From: an uncultured Pelagibacteraceae bacterium | GTDB taxonomy: Bacteria > Pseudomonadota > Alphaproteobacteria > Pelagibacterales > Pelagibacteraceae | Length of the DNA: 29,579 nucleotides | Reading direction: 5' to 3' | Assembly: GCA_902608065.1 (NCBI GenBank) | Contig: CACLMO010000006.1 | Location: 1 to 29,579, forward strand | Shown here: positions 1-11,371 of the stretch, in pieces | Layout: every line of letters begins with the position of its first letter | How positions within the stretch are numbered: the stretch's first letter is position 1 | Notes under the pieces: model-generated | Told to the model about the DNA's origin: nothing | Database searches by the model: none | The model's input: the letters and a program-made list of their open reading frames with translations, nothing else | Position numbers and translations under genes: made by a program

Positions 1-2
1 AA

Positions 3-365
3 AATAATTTTAGAATTATTATTAATATAAATATTGAAGAAAAAACAACTGTACCGTCAATAACAAAAATTTTTCCATCAGCTAACTGGATGGAAAGAGA
101 AGTTTTTGACATGTACGGAATTACTTTTAAAGATCATCCTGATCTGAGAAGAATATTAACTGATTATGGTTTTGAAGGATATCCACTCAGAAAAGATTTT
201 CCTTTAACTGGCTATTCAGAAGTTAGATATGATGAAGATAAAAAAAAAGTTGTTTATGAACCTGTTAATCTTGAACAGGAATATAGAAATTTTGATTTTG
301 AAAGTCCATGGGAAGGAACTAAGTATATAGCAAATGAAAAAAAGAAAGAGAATAAGAATAAATAA
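3..365 (+). CDS. nuoC: NADH-quinone oxidoreductase subunit C (5' partial)
   Basis: This is the C-terminal 120 codons of NuoC, a hydrophilic subunit of the complex I peripheral arm. The frame is open from base 3, so the start lies upstream of the window. The family signature [12 protein letters not shown] is visible at bases 87-122, followed by the conserved [24 protein letters not shown] block. The C-terminal tail is short and lysine-rich. The stop codon overlaps the nuoD start by one base (TAATG). An internal ATG at base 90 lies inside the conserved motif and is not the real start. nuoA and nuoB presumably lie just upstream. Confidence 0.96.
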   Translation, partial: NNFRIIININIEEKTTVPSITKIFPSANWMEREVFDMYGITFKDHPDLRRILTDYGFEGYPLRKDFPLTGYSEVRYDEDKKKVVYEPVNLEQEYRNFDFESPWEGTKYIANEKKKENKNK

Positions 366-1540
366 TGGCTAAACAAACTAAAACTATGAATTTAAATTTT
401 GGACCACAACATCCTGCGGCCCATGGGGTTTTAAGATTAATACTTGAGCTGGATGGTGAAATTGTTGAAAAAATTGATCCACATATTGGGCTTTTACATA
501 GAGGAACAGAAAAACTTATTGAACATAAAACTTACATGCAAGCAGTTCCATACTTTGACCGCCTAGATTATGTGGCCCCAATGAATCAAGAGCATGCCTT
601 TGCTTTAGCTATTGAAAAACTTTTAAATATCGAAGTTCCTATACGAGGCCAATACATTAGGGTTCTATTTTGTGAAATAGGTAGAATTTTAAGTCATCTT
701 TTAAATGTTACAACCCAAGCTCTTGATGTTGGAGCACTAACGCCATCACTTTGGGGTTTTGAGGAAAGAGAAACTCTAATGACATTTTATGAAAGGGTAT
801 CTGGCTCTAGGTTACATGCAAATTATTTTAGAGCTGGAGGAGTCCACAAGGATTTACCAAGAGGATTAAGCGATGATATTTTAGAGTTTTGCGAAACATT
901 TCCAAAAATTATAGATGACCTAGAAACTCTTTTAACCGATAACAGAATTTTTAAACAAAGAAATGTTGATATTGGTATTGTAACAAAAAATGAAGCGTTA
1001 GAACATAGTTTTTCTGGAGTTATGCTGAGAGGGTCAGGAGTTCCGTGGGATCTAAGAAAATCACAAACCTATGAGTGTTACAAAGATTTTAATTTTAAAA
1101 TTCCTATAGGAAAAAATGGAGATTGTTATGATCGTTATCTTTGCAGAATGGAAGAAATGAGAGAAAGCACTAAAATCATTAAAGATTGTATTAAAAAAAT
1201 GCCACCCGGCCCCGTAAAGACTATTGATGGAAAAATTAGTTTTCCAAAAAGAAGTGATTTAAAAAAATCTATGGAAGCGTTAATACATCATTTTAAACTT
1301 TTTTCGGAAGGATATAGAGTTCCCAAAGGAGAAATTTACGCTGCTGTTGAAGCTCCAAAAGGGGAGTTTGGAGTTTATTTAATATCTGACGGAAGCAATA
1401 AACCATATAAGTGCAAAATAAGAGCTCCAGGATTTTCTCATTTGCAAGCTATGGACTACCTATTAAAAGGCCATATGTTAGCTGATGTTCCTGCAGTTTT
1501 AGGTTCATTAGATATCGTTTTTGGAGAAGTAGATAGATGA
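365..1540 (+). CDS. nuoD: NADH-quinone oxidoreductase subunit D
   Basis: This 49-kDa-type subunit of complex I, related to the large subunit of NiFe hydrogenases, forms much of the quinone-binding cavity with NuoB. At 391 residues it has the normal alphaproteobacterial length. It carries GPQHPAAHG at residues 13-21, HRGTEK at 45-50 and DRLDY at 65-69. By spacing, His20 and Tyr69 match the histidine and tyrosine that hold the quinone head group in the bovine subunit. The C-terminus ends in the family-typical VFGEVDR. The start overlaps the nuoC stop by one base, and the stop overlaps nuoE by four (ATGA). Confidence 0.98.
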   Translation: MAKQTKTMNLNFGPQHPAAHGVLRLILELDGEIVEKIDPHIGLLHRGTEKLIEHKTYMQAVPYFDRLDYVAPMNQEHAFALAIEKLLNIEVPIRGQYIRVLFCEIGRILSHLLNVTTQALDVGALTPSLWGFEERETLMTFYERVSGSRLHANYFRAGGVHKDLPRGLSDDILEFCETFPKIIDDLETLLTDNRIFKQRNVDIGIVTKNEALEHSFSGVMLRGSGVPWDLRKSQTYECYKDFNFKIPIGKNGDCYDRYLCRMEEMRESTKIIKDCIKKMPPGPVKTIDGKISFPKRSDLKKSMEALIHHFKLFSEGYRVPKGEIYAAVEAPKGEFGVYLISDGSNKPYKCKIRAPGFSHLQAMDYLLKGHMLADVPAVLGSLDIVFGEVDR

Positions 1541-2145
1541 GTATTAAAAAAATAAGCAAAACACAACCTGACACGTTTGAATTTTCCAAAGAAAATTTCG
1601 AAAAAGTCGATATAGAAATAAAAAAATATCCCAAAAGCAAAAAAAAAAGTGCTGTAATAGCCTTGCTTTATTTAGCACAAAGACAAAATGATAATTGGAT
1701 ACCTTTGGCTGCAATAAAGTATATTTCAAAATTATTAGAAATGCCTTATATAAAAGTTTTTGAAGTGGCTACGTTTTACTCTATGTTTAATTTAGTTCCA
1801 GTAGGCAAATATTTTATTCAAATTTGCACAACAACACCATGTATGATTAGAGGGGCTAATAAATTAGTTGATATTTGCAAAAAACATATTTCTGAAAAAC
1901 AAAATGAAATATCAAAAAATAAACTTTGTTCATGGACAGAAGTTGAATGTTTGGGCTCATGTGTAAGCGCACCAATGATGCAAATTAATCAAGATTATTT
2001 TGAAGATTTAAACGAAAATGAAACCGAAAAAATTGTTCAGCAGTTATTAATCGATAAATTTCCTAACCCAGGTTCAGCAAAAAATAGAAAAAATACTGCG
2101 CCGGAAAAAGAAAGAACAACATTGTTAGAGGTTAAAAATGCTTAA
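1537..2145 (+). CDS. nuoE: NADH-quinone oxidoreductase subunit E
   Basis: This is the 24-kDa thioredoxin-like [2Fe-2S] subunit of the NADH dehydrogenase module. The cluster ligands are visible as Cys97-x4-Cys102 and Cys138-x3-Cys142, and VATFYSMF (residues 77-84) is the conserved block before them. The protein has 202 residues, including a lysine-rich N-terminus and a hydrophilic tail after about residue 170, a common arrangement in alphaproteobacterial NuoE. A run of ten A residues at 1639-1648 encodes part of a lysine stretch. It overlaps nuoD by four bases and nuoF by eight. Confidence 0.97.
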   Translation: MSIKKISKTQPDTFEFSKENFEKVDIEIKKYPKSKKKSAVIALLYLAQRQNDNWIPLAAIKYISKLLEMPYIKVFEVATFYSMFNLVPVGKYFIQICTTTPCMIRGANKLVDICKKHISEKQNEISKNKLCSWTEVECLGSCVSAPMMQINQDYFEDLNENETEKIVQQLLIDKFPNPGSAKNRKNTAPEKERTTLLEVKNA

Positions 2146-3469
2146 AGACGAAGATAGAATATTTAAAAATTTGTATAATGATTTTGGTTGGGATATTGAT
2201 TCATCGATTAAAAGAGGAGATTGGTCACAAACAAAAAATTTTCTTCAACAAGAAAAAGAATGGATTATAAAAGAAGTAAAAAATTCAGAGTTACGAGGAA
2301 GAGGAGGAGCAGGTTTTCCAACAGGATTAAAATTATCTTTTGCTCCAAAAAAAATAGGTACAAGACCTCACTATTTAGTAATTAACGCTGATGAATCTGA
2401 ACCAGGAACTTGTAAAGATAGAGATATATTAAGATTTGAACCTCAAAAACTTATAGAAGGGTGTTTAATAACAGGTTATTCGGTAAGCGCACACATTTGT
2501 TATATTTATATAAGAGGAGAATATTTTAGGGAAGGTCAAAGGTTACAAGAAGCAATAGATCAAGCATATAAAAAAAATTTTTTGGGAAAAAATGCATGCG
2601 GCTCAGGATGGAATTTTGATATTTATTTACATTATGGAGCTGGTGCATATATATGTGGTGAAGAAACCGCGCTTCTAGAAAGCTTAGAAGGAAACAAAGG
2701 TATGCCTAGACTTAAACCTCCGTTTCCTGCCCTTGTTGGTCTTTATGGTTGTCCTACAATAGTTAATAATGTTGAAACTATAGCTGTTATACCAACAATT
2801 CTTAGAAAAGGATCAAAATGGTTTGCGTCATTAGGAAAACCAAAGAACACAGGTACTAAAATTTTTTGTATTTCTGGAAACGTAAATAATCCATGTAATG
2901 TTGAAGAAGAGATGGGAATACCTTTAAAAGATTTAATAGAAAAACATGCTGGTGGTGTTGTAGGTGGATGGAATAATCTTCAAGCGGTAATACCGGGTGG
3001 ATCTTCTATGCCGCTTCTTCCAAAAGATATATGCGAAACTATTACAATGGATTTTGATTCATTAATTAAAGTTAAAAGTGGGTTAGGTACAGCTGGAATT
3101 GTAGTGATAAACAAAGACCAAGATATAATTAAATGTATGGCAAGAATTGCTAAATTTTATAAACATGAAAGTTGTGGTCAATGTACACCTTGTAGAGAAG
3201 GATGTGGTTGGATGTGGAGAATGTTAGAAAGAATGGCAAAAGGAGAAGGAACATATAAAGAAATAGATCTTTTACATAATGTAACAAAACAAATAGAAGG
3301 ACATACAATATGTGCTTTTGGAGAAGGATCTGCTTGGCCAGTACAAGGATTACTTCGTCATTTTAGAAAAGAAATTGAAAAAAGAAGTCACGAGGAACCT
3401 TTGATTAAAAAGAAATCAAACATTCCTTATCTTATTGATCAACATCTTTTGGAGAAAGATAGTGCCTAA
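2138..3469 (+). CDS. nuoF: NADH-quinone oxidoreductase subunit F
   Basis: This 51-kDa subunit binds NADH and FMN and carries the N3 [4Fe-4S] cluster. The glycine-rich [11 protein letters not shown] stretch lies around residues 53-63, the FMN-contacting [14 protein letters not shown] at 83-96, and a [19 protein letters not shown] block follows. Cluster ligands are Cys346, Cys349 and Cys352 ([12 protein letters not shown]) plus Cys392 (TICAFGEG). The length of 443 residues is normal. The start ATG sits inside the end of nuoE (eight-base overlap, ATGCTTAA) behind a purine-rich AGAGG, so translation is probably coupled. Confidence 0.98.
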   Translation: MLKDEDRIFKNLYNDFGWDIDSSIKRGDWSQTKNFLQQEKEWIIKEVKNSELRGRGGAGFPTGLKLSFAPKKIGTRPHYLVINADESEPGTCKDRDILRFEPQKLIEGCLITGYSVSAHICYIYIRGEYFREGQRLQEAIDQAYKKNFLGKNACGSGWNFDIYLHYGAGAYICGEETALLESLEGNKGMPRLKPPFPALVGLYGCPTIVNNVETIAVIPTILRKGSKWFASLGKPKNTGTKIFCISGNVNNPCNVEEEMGIPLKDLIEKHAGGVVGGWNNLQAVIPGGSSMPLLPKDICETITMDFDSLIKVKSGLGTAGIVVINKDQDIIKCMARIAKFYKHESCGQCTPCREGCGWMWRMLERMAKGEGTYKEIDLLHNVTKQIEGHTICAFGEGSAWPVQGLLRHFRKEIEKRSHEEPLIKKKSNIPYLIDQHLLEKDSA

Positions 3470-5501
3470 AATTATAATTAACGATAAAGAAATAGAATTC
3501 GAAGATGGCATGACTGTTTTACAAGCGTGCGAAATGGCTGGAGCAGAAATTCCCAGATTTTGTTATCACGAGAGATTATCAATAGCAGGTAATTGCAGAA
3601 TGTGTTTAGTTGAGTTGGAAAACTCTCCAAAACCAATAGCTTCTTGCGCAATGCCAGCAACGGATGGAATGAAAATTAAAACCAACAATTCTTTTGTTGA
3701 TAAAGCGAGAAAAGGAGTAATGGAATTTTTGTTAGCTAATCACCCTTTGGATTGCCCAGTTTGTGATCAAGGTGGAGAATGTGATTTACAAGATCAATCT
3801 CTTTTTTATGGATTTGATAATTCAAGATTCACAGAAAATAAGAGACAAGTTACAGAAAAATATATGGGACCATTAATTAAAACACAAATGACAAGATGTA
3901 TTCATTGCACTAGATGCATAAGATTTGCAACTGAGATCGCGGGAATACCAGAGTTAGGTGCTATTGGAAGAGGAGAAGATATGGAAATCACAACATATTT
4001 GGAAAAATCGATGGAATCAGAATTATCTGCTAACGTTATAGATCTTTGTCCTGTTGGTGCTCTTACATCGAAACCTTATGCTTTTGAGGCTAGACCCTGG
4101 GAACTTAAAAAAACAGAAACTATAGATGTTATGGATGCCGTAGGGTCAAATATTAGAGTAGATACTTATGGATGGGAAGTTAAAAGAATTCTACCAAGAG
4201 TAAATGAAGGAATTAACGAAGAGTGGATATCCGACAAAACTAGATATGCTTGTGATGGTCTTTTAAAACAAAGGCTTGATACTCCATATATAAGAGAAAA
4301 TGGTAAATTACAAAAAACCTCATGGGATAAAGCTCTTAAATTTTTAATAAATAAATTACAATTATATAAACCCAATGAAATAGCAGGAATGGTTGGAGAA
4401 TTAGCAGACTTAGAAATGATGTACAGTTTTAAATCTTTTTTTGAAACTTGTTTAGGTTCAAAAAATATAGAATGTAGACATGAAGGAATTTATCTTAACC
4501 CCAATAACAGAATGAATTATATATTTAATTCATCAATAAGTGGAATTGAAGAAAGTGATTTTATTTTACTAATTGGAACAAACCCAAGACTTGAAGCTAC
4601 AATACTTAATGCGAGAATTAGAAAATCTTATTTAAAAAATAAAATGAATATTTTTTCTATAGGAGATCCTGGTGATCTAACCTATCCTTATACAAATATC
4701 GGAAATAATACTGCAATAATTCAAGAAATAGTTTCGGGAAATCATAAGATATCAGAAATGATAAAAAAATCTAAAAAGCCACTTATAATTATTGGTGAGT
4801 CAGCTCTATATGGAAAAGCTGGGGAATATATATTTGAAACAATAAAAAGTTTTTTAATAAATAACAATTTTATAAGAAAAGATTGGAATTCACTAAATAT
4901 TCTTACACAGCAAGCTTCAAGAGTGGGTGGCATTGATTTAGGTTTATATTTATTGGAGGAGAAAAATAATTTTTTATTTTTTAATAAACTTATTAATAAT
5001 GAATATAAATTTTTATATTTATTGGGAGCTGACAGTACAAATATAGATAAGGAAAATAAATTTATAGTGTATCAAGGTAGTCATGGAGACAGAGGGGCTG
5101 AAATAGCAGACATTATATTACCAGGAGCTGCATACACAGAAAAAAATGCTTTATTTGTTAATCTAGAAGGAAAAATGCAGAATGCATATAAGGCTTCTTA
5201 TCCACCAGGTGATTCACGAGAAGATTGGATAATATTTAAAGATTTAGCAAACAGAATGAAAAAACCTTTGGATTTTAAAAATATAGATGAACTTAGAGAG
5301 CTCATAGTCAAGGAAATTAAAGCAAGTGAAGAAAAAAAATCAGAAAAAATAAAAAAAATCAATTTTATAGATAGTGATATTAAGGTTAGATCAATTGATT
5401 ATTATTACACAAATCCAATTGCCAGAGCATCTAAAGTAATGAACGAATGTAGATCGATATCAAAAAAATATTTGTTCACTGGAATAGAAAAGGCTAGTTA
5501 A
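3462..5501 (+). CDS. nuoG: NADH-quinone oxidoreductase subunit G
   Basis: This is the large iron-sulfur subunit of the complex I peripheral arm. The ferredoxin-like N-terminus carries Cys34, Cys45, Cys48 and Cys62 for the [2Fe-2S] cluster, His94/Cys98/Cys101/Cys107 for N5, and Cys146/Cys149/Cys152 with Cys196 for N6b-type [4Fe-4S]. The rest resembles a molybdopterin-oxidoreductase fold without catalytic function. I chose the GTG at 3462 (679 residues): it has GGAG seven bases upstream at 3451-3454 and begins right at the ferredoxin fold. A TTG at 3435 would add nine residues with no family support. It overlaps nuoF by eight bases and nuoH by one. Confidence 0.96.
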   Translation: MPKIIINDKEIEFEDGMTVLQACEMAGAEIPRFCYHERLSIAGNCRMCLVELENSPKPIASCAMPATDGMKIKTNNSFVDKARKGVMEFLLANHPLDCPVCDQGGECDLQDQSLFYGFDNSRFTENKRQVTEKYMGPLIKTQMTRCIHCTRCIRFATEIAGIPELGAIGRGEDMEITTYLEKSMESELSANVIDLCPVGALTSKPYAFEARPWELKKTETIDVMDAVGSNIRVDTYGWEVKRILPRVNEGINEEWISDKTRYACDGLLKQRLDTPYIRENGKLQKTSWDKALKFLINKLQLYKPNEIAGMVGELADLEMMYSFKSFFETCLGSKNIECRHEGIYLNPNNRMNYIFNSSISGIEESDFILLIGTNPRLEATILNARIRKSYLKNKMNIFSIGDPGDLTYPYTNIGNNTAIIQEIVSGNHKISEMIKKSKKPLIIIGESALYGKAGEYIFETIKSFLINNNFIRKDWNSLNILTQQASRVGGIDLGLYLLEEKNNFLFFNKLINNEYKFLYLLGADSTNIDKENKFIVYQGSHGDRGAEIADIILPGAAYTEKNALFVNLEGKMQNAYKASYPPGDSREDWIIFKDLANRMKKPLDFKNIDELRELIVKEIKASEEKKSEKIKKINFIDSDIKVRSIDYYYTNPIARASKVMNECRSISKKYLFTGIEKAS

Positions 5502-6502
5502 TGATTTATATAAGCACTTTTTTTACTGAGATTTACAAAATAATGTTCTTATTAATACCTGTTTTGGTTTCTGTAGCTCTAATTGTGTGGTTAGATAGAA
5601 GAGTTTGGGCTTTCGTACAAAAAAGAAGAGGACCAAATGTTGTGGGCCCACTAGGTCTTCTTCAAACAATAGCTGATGCTCTTAAATACATATTTAAAGA
5701 AATAATTATTCCAGCTAGCGCTAATAAAGTTATTTTTATTTTAGCTCCAATTACTACACTAACTTTAGCATTAATAGCTTGGGCTGTAATTCCTTTCGAT
5801 GAGGATTTTGTTTTAGCCAATATTAATGTAGGAATATTGTATTTGTTTGCTGTCTCATCTTTAAGCGTATATGGAATTATAATGGGAGGTTGGGCTTCTA
5901 ATTCAAAATACCCATTTTTGGGAGCAATAAGATCTGCAGCTCAAATGGTATCATATGAAGTTTCAATTGGAATCATAATAGTTAATGTTTTGCTTTGTGT
6001 GGGATCTCTTAATTTAAGTGAAATAGTGTTAGCTCAAAAAAATGTATGGTTTATTTTTCCTCTTTTTCCAATGTTTGTTATTTTTTTTATTTCTGCACTA
6101 GCAGAAACAAATAGGCCTCCTTTTGATTTACCAGAAGCAGAGTCCGAGTTAGTAGCAGGTTATCAAACTGAATATTCTGGAATGATGTATGCTATGTTTT
6201 GGCTAGGAGAGTATGCAAATATTTTACTTTTGTGTGCACTTGGAACAATTCTTTTTCTAGGAGGATGGTTAAGTCCTATTAATATTTTTCCTTTTAACAT
6301 GTTGCCAGGACCTTTTTGGATGATTTTTAAAATTTTAATATTATTTATTTTATTTTCTTTGGTAAAAGCTATAGTTCCTAGATATCGTTTTGATCAATTA
6401 ATGAGATTAGGTTGGAAAATTTTTCTACCACTTTCCTTAGTATGGGTTGTTTTAACAGCAAGTTTTTTATTTTTTTTAGATATGTTGCCCAAATCGGGAT
6501 AA
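5501..6502 (+). CDS. nuoH: NADH-quinone oxidoreductase subunit H
   Basis: This membrane subunit of complex I forms the quinone-entry channel and links the peripheral arm to the proton-pumping arm. The 333 residues contain about eight hydrophobic segments. Conserved cytoplasmic loops are visible: [15 protein letters not shown] followed by [10 protein letters not shown], then [20 protein letters not shown], whose acidic residues belong to the coupling region near the quinone site. [13 protein letters not shown] near the C-terminus is also typical. The start overlaps the nuoG stop by one base (TAATG), and seven bases separate it from nuoI. Confidence 0.98.
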   Translation: MIYISTFFTEIYKIMFLLIPVLVSVALIVWLDRRVWAFVQKRRGPNVVGPLGLLQTIADALKYIFKEIIIPASANKVIFILAPITTLTLALIAWAVIPFDEDFVLANINVGILYLFAVSSLSVYGIIMGGWASNSKYPFLGAIRSAAQMVSYEVSIGIIIVNVLLCVGSLNLSEIVLAQKNVWFIFPLFPMFVIFFISALAETNRPPFDLPEAESELVAGYQTEYSGMMYAMFWLGEYANILLLCALGTILFLGGWLSPINIFPFNMLPGPFWMIFKILILFILFSLVKAIVPRYRFDQLMRLGWKIFLPLSLVWVVLTASFLFFLDMLPKSG

Positions 6503-6509
6503 TTAAATA

Positions 6510-6995
6510 ATGAAAATTAGTAGAATAATAAAAACAGTGTTTATGGCAGATTTTGCAAGTGGATTAGCAATTGCTATAAAAAAAATTTTTAAGTCAAAAA
6601 AAACTATAAATTATCCATTTGAAAAAGGAAAAATAAGTCCACGTTTTCGAGGGGAGCATGCTTTAAGAAGATATCCTAATGGTGAGGAAAGATGTATAGC
6701 ATGTAAATTATGTGAAGCTATTTGTCCAGCTCAAGCTATAACGATAGAATCAGAAATTAAAGAAGATGGCAGCCGAAAAACTACAAGATATGACATAGAT
6801 ATGCTTAAGTGTATATATTGTGGTCTGTGCGAAGAATCTTGTCCAGTGGATGCGATTGTACAAGGTCCAAATTTTGAATTTGCGACAGAGACTAGAGAAG
6901 AGCTTTATTATAATAAACAAAAACTTTTGGAAAATGGAGATAAGTGGGAAACTGCTTTAGCTGAAAATATTAAAGCCGATTCACCCTTTAGATAA
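6510..6995 (+). CDS. nuoI: NADH-quinone oxidoreductase subunit I
   Basis: This is the TYKY-type 8Fe ferredoxin subunit that passes electrons from NuoG towards the terminal N2 cluster. Two classical [4Fe-4S] motifs are intact: Cys62-x2-Cys65-x2-Cys68-x3-Cys72 and Cys101-x2-Cys104-x2-Cys107-x3-Cys111. The [18 protein letters not shown] lead-in is family-typical, and the 161-residue length is normal for alphaproteobacteria. The N-terminal amphipathic stretch matches the membrane-associated helix of the family. Its stop codon abuts the nuoJ start with no gap. Confidence 0.98.
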   Translation: MKISRIIKTVFMADFASGLAIAIKKIFKSKKTINYPFEKGKISPRFRGEHALRRYPNGEERCIACKLCEAICPAQAITIESEIKEDGSRKTTRYDIDMLKCIYCGLCEESCPVDAIVQGPNFEFATETREELYYNKQKLLENGDKWETALAENIKADSPFR

Positions 6996-7628
6996 ATGTT
7001 AGCACATTCTTTATTTTTTTATTTCTTTTCTACGATAACTGTATTTTCTGCAATTATGGTTACTATTTCCAAAAATACAGTTTACTCAGTATTTTTTTTA
7101 ATCTTAGTTTTTGTGAGTGTTTCAATTTTATTTATTATGATAGGTGCAGAATTTTTAGGCATGATAATGCTTATTGTTTACGTAGGAGCTGTTGCAGTTT
7201 TATTCCTTTTTGTAGTGATGATGTTAAATATTTCTGAGCAGCTAGCAAGAAAACCAAAAAGAAAAGGTTTTATTAACAACATATCAGTAGGTTCAGTTGT
7301 AGGATCAATTATATTTTTAGAACTGTTGGTTGTAATCGGAGGTTGGAAATATAAAGATACATTTGTACCTTTGTCTAGCATAGATTTAAATTTTAACTTA
7401 AGTAATACACATGCTTTGGGTAGTATTTTATATACAGATTACATACATCTTTTTCAGATAGCAGGCTTAATTCTTCTGATTTCAATGATTGGTGCAATAT
7501 CACTAACATTTGAAAAAAGAGAAAATATTAAAAGACAAAATTATTTTAAACAAATACAAAGAGAAAAATCTAGTAGTATTTCTTTAGTTGATGTTGAGAG
7601 TGGAAAAGGAGTTAAGCTTGATGAATGA
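6996..7628 (+). CDS. nuoJ: NADH-quinone oxidoreductase subunit J
   Basis: This is a small membrane subunit of complex I with about five hydrophobic segments in 210 residues. The most conserved part is the third segment, [20 protein letters not shown], whose pi-bulge region is linked to coupling in the family. The extra-membrane C-terminus is charged ([18 protein letters not shown]) and ends after a hydrophilic tail. It starts immediately after the nuoI stop and overlaps nuoK by eight bases (ATGAATGA), so translation coupling with nuoK is likely. Confidence 0.96.
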   Translation: MLAHSLFFYFFSTITVFSAIMVTISKNTVYSVFFLILVFVSVSILFIMIGAEFLGMIMLIVYVGAVAVLFLFVVMMLNISEQLARKPKRKGFINNISVGSVVGSIIFLELLVVIGGWKYKDTFVPLSSIDLNFNLSNTHALGSILYTDYIHLFQIAGLILLISMIGAISLTFEKRENIKRQNYFKQIQREKSSSISLVDVESGKGVKLDE

Positions 7629-7932
7629 AATAGGCTTAGGTCACTATCTAACTTTAAGTGCAATTATTTTTGCAATTGGAATTATTGGAATTTTCTTAAA
7701 TAGAAAAAATGTAATTATTATTTTAATGTCTATAGAACTTATTCTTTTAGCTGTAAATATTAATTTGGTATCTTTTTCTATACATTTACAAGATTTGGTT
7801 GGACAAGTATTCACAATGTTTATTTTAACTGTGGCCGCAGCTGAAGCTGCAGTAGGTTTAGCAATAATAGTAATTTACTATAAAAATAAAGGTTCAATTC
7901 ATGTTGAGCAAATTAATTCTTTAAAAGGTTAA
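7621..7932 (+). CDS. nuoK: NADH-quinone oxidoreductase subunit K
   Basis: This three-helix membrane subunit is related to MrpC antiporter subunits. The two membrane glutamates needed for proton translocation in the family are visible as Glu39 ([14 protein letters not shown]) and Glu75 ([13 protein letters not shown]), matching Glu36 and Glu72 of the E. coli protein. I chose the ATG at 7621, giving 103 residues, which fits the usual 100-102. The frame stays open further upstream, but that region is the 3' end of nuoJ. One base separates it from nuoL. Confidence 0.97.
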   Translation: MNEIGLGHYLTLSAIIFAIGIIGIFLNRKNVIIILMSIELILLAVNINLVSFSIHLQDLVGQVFTMFILTVAAAEAAVGLAIIVIYYKNKGSIHVEQINSLKG

Positions 7933-7933
7933 T

Positions 7934-9868
7934 ATGGAATATGCGATTATATTTTTGCCTTTATTAGGCGCATTTGTTTCAGGTTTTTTTGGAAAAAGAA
8001 TAGGTGATAAATATTGCCAAATCTTGACCAGTTCACTTGTTGCGGTTTCAGGAATACTGTCTTTATTTATTTTTTATGAAGTATTAACTCAAAATTATTC
8101 CAGTAATAAATTAATATATAATTGGATAAGTTCAGGAGATTTTCATGTTAATTGGTCTATACAAATTGACTCATTAACATCAGTGATGTTGGTGGTCGTT
8201 ACTGTAATATCATCGATTATTCATTTCTATTCGATAGGCTATATGGACCATGATCCTCATAAACCAAGGTTTATGGCTTATTTATCCTTATTTACTTTTG
8301 CTATGTTGACATTAGTCACTGCAGATAATTTTTTACAATTATTCTTTGGTTGGGAAGGGGTAGGACTTTGTTCTTATTTATTAATTGGTTTTTGGTATAA
8401 AAAACCATCAGCTAACGCGGCGGCTATAAAAGCTTTTATAGTGAATCGTGTTGGTGATTTTGGTTTTGCAATTGGAATTTTTTTAATTTTTTATTTATTT
8501 GGAACAGTTAATTACGATGAAGTTTTTCTTAAAATACCTGAATTTATAAATAAAGAAATTTCATTATTGAACAATTCTCCACCTTTTGCATTTTTAGGAA
8601 CAGCAGTTAAATCTATAGATTTAATTTGCCTACTTTTGTTTATCGGTGCCATGGGAAAATCTGCTCAAATTTTATTGCACACTTGGCTCCCTGATGCAAT
8701 GGAAGGGCCTACGCCAGTATCAGCATTAATACATGCAGCCACAATGGTTACTGCGGGTGTTTTTTTAGTAGTTAGATGCTCTCCAATGTTTGAATATTCT
8801 CAAATAGCATTAAATGTTGTGGCGATAGTCGGAATGACAACAGCATTTTTTGCAGCAACAGTAGCTTTGGTACAAAATGATATAAAAAAAATTATTGCAT
8901 ATTCAACTTGTAGTCAATTAGGTTATATGTTTTTTGCTGCTGGCATTGGAGCTTATCATGTAGCAATTTTCCATTTATTTACACATGCTTTTTTTAAAGC
9001 TCTTTTGTTTCTTGGGTCAGGTTGTGTAATACATTCTTTCGAAGAAGAACAAGATATTCGTTCAATGGGAGGTGTATGGAGAAAAATACCTTATACTTAT
9101 TTTTTAATGGTTATAGGAACATTAGCTTTAACAGGATTTCCATTTTTGTCAGGCTATTATTCTAAAGATGCTATTATTGAATTTGCATATTTAAAAGGTA
9201 ATACCATTGGATACTATGCAGTTGTGACAGGAATTTTTACTGCCCTATTAACATCAATATATTCGTGGAGACTTATATTCAAAACTTTTCATGGAAAATA
9301 TAACAATAAAAAAATTAACATAAATTCAATTAAAGATTCCCCATTAATTATGATAATTCCATCATGCTTGTTAGCCTTAGGGGCAATTGTGGTAGGAGCG
9401 TTATTTAAAGAAACATTTATAGGTTATGAAACTAGTTTTTGGAGTAATTCAATTTTATTTTTAAAAGGTTCAATTACTGACCATCCACCTGCTTGGTTGC
9501 TTTTTTTAACACCATTTATTGTTACCATTATAATACCAATCGCATATTATTTATTTGTATTAAACGAAAGAATTTTAAAAGATTTTGTTTTAAAATATCA
9601 AAAAGTTCATAATTTTCTCTTAAACAAATGGTATTTTGATGAACTTTACGATTTTATTTTTGTTGAACCGATTAAGAAAGCAGGAACTTTTTTTTGGCAA
9701 AAGGGCGATGTAAACACTATTGATCGTTATGGTCCTGATGGTTTAGCAAAACTAATCAAAAATATTTCTGATCGGGCTGTAAATTTTCAAAGTGGGTATT
9801 TATATCACTATGCATTCGTGATGCTTATAGGTTTTTCCTTATTGCTAACTTTTTTAATTTTATATTAA
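7934..9868 (+). CDS. nuoL: NADH-quinone oxidoreductase subunit L
   Basis: This is the distal antiporter-like proton-pumping subunit of complex I, with the long lateral helix at its C-terminus. Its 644 residues hold many hydrophobic segments. Key membrane charges are Glu141 in GWEGVGLCSYLLIGFWY and Lys242 in AMGKSAQILLHTWLPDAMEG, followed by the signature TPVSALIHAATMV. QNDIKKIIAYSTCSQLGYM is the second conserved antiporter block. The C-terminal anchor segment ends at the stop codon, which directly abuts the nuoM start. Confidence 0.98.
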   Translation: MEYAIIFLPLLGAFVSGFFGKRIGDKYCQILTSSLVAVSGILSLFIFYEVLTQNYSSNKLIYNWISSGDFHVNWSIQIDSLTSVMLVVVTVISSIIHFYSIGYMDHDPHKPRFMAYLSLFTFAMLTLVTADNFLQLFFGWEGVGLCSYLLIGFWYKKPSANAAAIKAFIVNRVGDFGFAIGIFLIFYLFGTVNYDEVFLKIPEFINKEISLLNNSPPFAFLGTAVKSIDLICLLLFIGAMGKSAQILLHTWLPDAMEGPTPVSALIHAATMVTAGVFLVVRCSPMFEYSQIALNVVAIVGMTTAFFAATVALVQNDIKKIIAYSTCSQLGYMFFAAGIGAYHVAIFHLFTHAFFKALLFLGSGCVIHSFEEEQDIRSMGGVWRKIPYTYFLMVIGTLALTGFPFLSGYYSKDAIIEFAYLKGNTIGYYAVVTGIFTALLTSIYSWRLIFKTFHGKYNNKKININSIKDSPLIMIIPSCLLALGAIVVGALFKETFIGYETSFWSNSILFLKGSITDHPPAWLLFLTPFIVTIIIPIAYYLFVLNERILKDFVLKYQKVHNFLLNKWYFDELYDFIFVEPIKKAGTFFWQKGDVNTIDRYGPDGLAKLIKNISDRAVNFQSGYLYHYAFVMLIGFSLLLTFLILY

Positions 9869-11371
9869 ATGAACTTTCCTATTTTATCCACAGTTATATT
9901 TATTCCTCTAATTGGAGCGTTATTTATTTTTATTACAAGAGGTACAGAAAAAACTATAGAAAAAAATTCAAAATATGTGGCAATTTTTACCTCTTTAGCT
10001 AATTTTTTGTTATCACTTTTTCTTTGGTTTTCTTTTGATAGTTCAAATTCAAATTTTCAATTTGTTGAAGAAAAAAATTGGATGAAAGGTTTTATTAATT
10101 TTCAATTGGGTGTGGATGGAATATCAATATTATTTATACTCCTTACTACTTTCATAGCCCCAATTTGTATATTTTCTGCTATTCAAAGTATCAAATTTAA
10201 AATTAAAGAATTTCTTATAGCTATTCTTATAATGGAAACTTTAATGCTGGGAGTATTTTGTTCTCTTGATCTAGTAATATTTTATTTATTTTTTGAAGGT
10301 GGACTTATACCTATGTTTTTAATTATAGGAATTTGGGGAGGTCCTAAAAGGGTTTATTCAGCTTTTAAATTCTTTCTATTTACTTTGTTAGGTTCTGTAT
10401 TAATGCTTATTGCGATTATTTCTATTTATTGGATTACAGGAACTACTGACGTAATAAAGTTGTTAGACATAAGAATTTCACAAGAGTATCAATATTTACT
10501 TTGGTTAGCATTTTTTAGTTCTTTTGCTGTAAAATTACCAATGTGGCCAGTTCATACTTGGTTACCAGATGCACACGTGGAAGCGCCGACAGCAGGATCA
10601 GTTATTTTAGCAGCTATACTTCTAAAAATGGCAGGGTATGGTTTTATTCGCTTTTCTTTAGGTTTATTTCCAATAGCTTCTGATTATTTTACTCCACTAA
10701 TATTTTCCTTAAGCATTATTGCAATAATTTATACATCACTTGTAGCGTTGATGCAGGACGATATGAAAAAATTAATAGCATATTCTTCAGTAGCTCACAT
10801 GGGTTTTGTTACGCTAGGAATTTTTTCAATAACTAAACAAGGTCTTGAAGGAAGTATAGTTCAAATGATAAGTCACGGTTTAATTTCAGCCGCTCTCTTT
10901 TTATGTGTTGGAGTAGTTTATGATAGATATAAATCACGTATGATTTCTTCATATGGAGGATTAGTAAATATTATGCCAAAATACGCTCTAGTATTTATGA
11001 TTTTTACTCTTGCAGCCTTAGGTTTACCTGGAACTAGTGGTTTTGTTGGGGAATTTTTAATTTTAGTTGGAATTTTTCAAAAAAATATTCTAGTCGCGGT
11101 TTTGGCAAGTTTAGGAGTAATTTTGGTCGCAGCATATATGCTTTGGCTTTACAGAAGAGTAGTTTTTGGAAAAATAACTAATTCTGAAACTAAAAATATG
11201 CCAGATTTGAACAAAACGGAAATAGGTATCTTTACATCATTAGTTTTTTTAATAATCTTTTTTGGTATTTATCCAGAACCATTATTGAACACTGTTGATA
11301 TTTCAATCGATAATTTAATAGAAAAATATAACACAAGCTTAAATTTTTATTTGGCTCAAACAAAAAATTAG
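9869..11371 (+). CDS. nuoM: NADH-quinone oxidoreductase subunit M
   Basis: This is the second antiporter-like proton-pumping subunit of complex I (500 residues, normal length). Glu143 in FFEGGLIPMFLIIG corresponds to the essential E. coli Glu144, and Lys222 in AVKLPMWPVHTWLPDAHVEA is the central pump lysine by motif. The TAGSVILAAILLKMAGYG and MQDDMKKLIAYSSVAHMG blocks are intact. Roughly fourteen hydrophobic segments can be read. It is contiguous with nuoL and nuoN with no spacer on either side. Confidence 0.98.
   Translation: MNFPILSTVIFIPLIGALFIFITRGTEKTIEKNSKYVAIFTSLANFLLSLFLWFSFDSSNSNFQFVEEKNWMKGFINFQLGVDGISILFILLTTFIAPICIFSAIQSIKFKIKEFLIAILIMETLMLGVFCSLDLVIFYLFFEGGLIPMFLIIGIWGGPKRVYSAFKFFLFTLLGSVLMLIAIISIYWITGTTDVIKLLDIRISQEYQYLLWLAFFSSFAVKLPMWPVHTWLPDAHVEAPTAGSVILAAILLKMAGYGFIRFSLGLFPIASDYFTPLIFSLSIIAIIYTSLVALMQDDMKKLIAYSSVAHMGFVTLGIFSITKQGLEGSIVQMISHGLISAALFLCVGVVYDRYKSRMISSYGGLVNIMPKYALVFMIFTLAALGLPGTSGFVGEFLILVGIFQKNILVAVLASLGVILVAAYMLWLYRRVVFGKITNSETKNMPDLNKTEIGIFTSLVFLIIFFGIYPEPLLNTVDISIDNLIEKYNTSLNFYLAQTKN

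Noticed and set aside
3435..3461. TTG start for nuoG
   Set aside because: The GTG at 3462 has a GGAG seven bases upstream and matches the usual ferredoxin-fold start.
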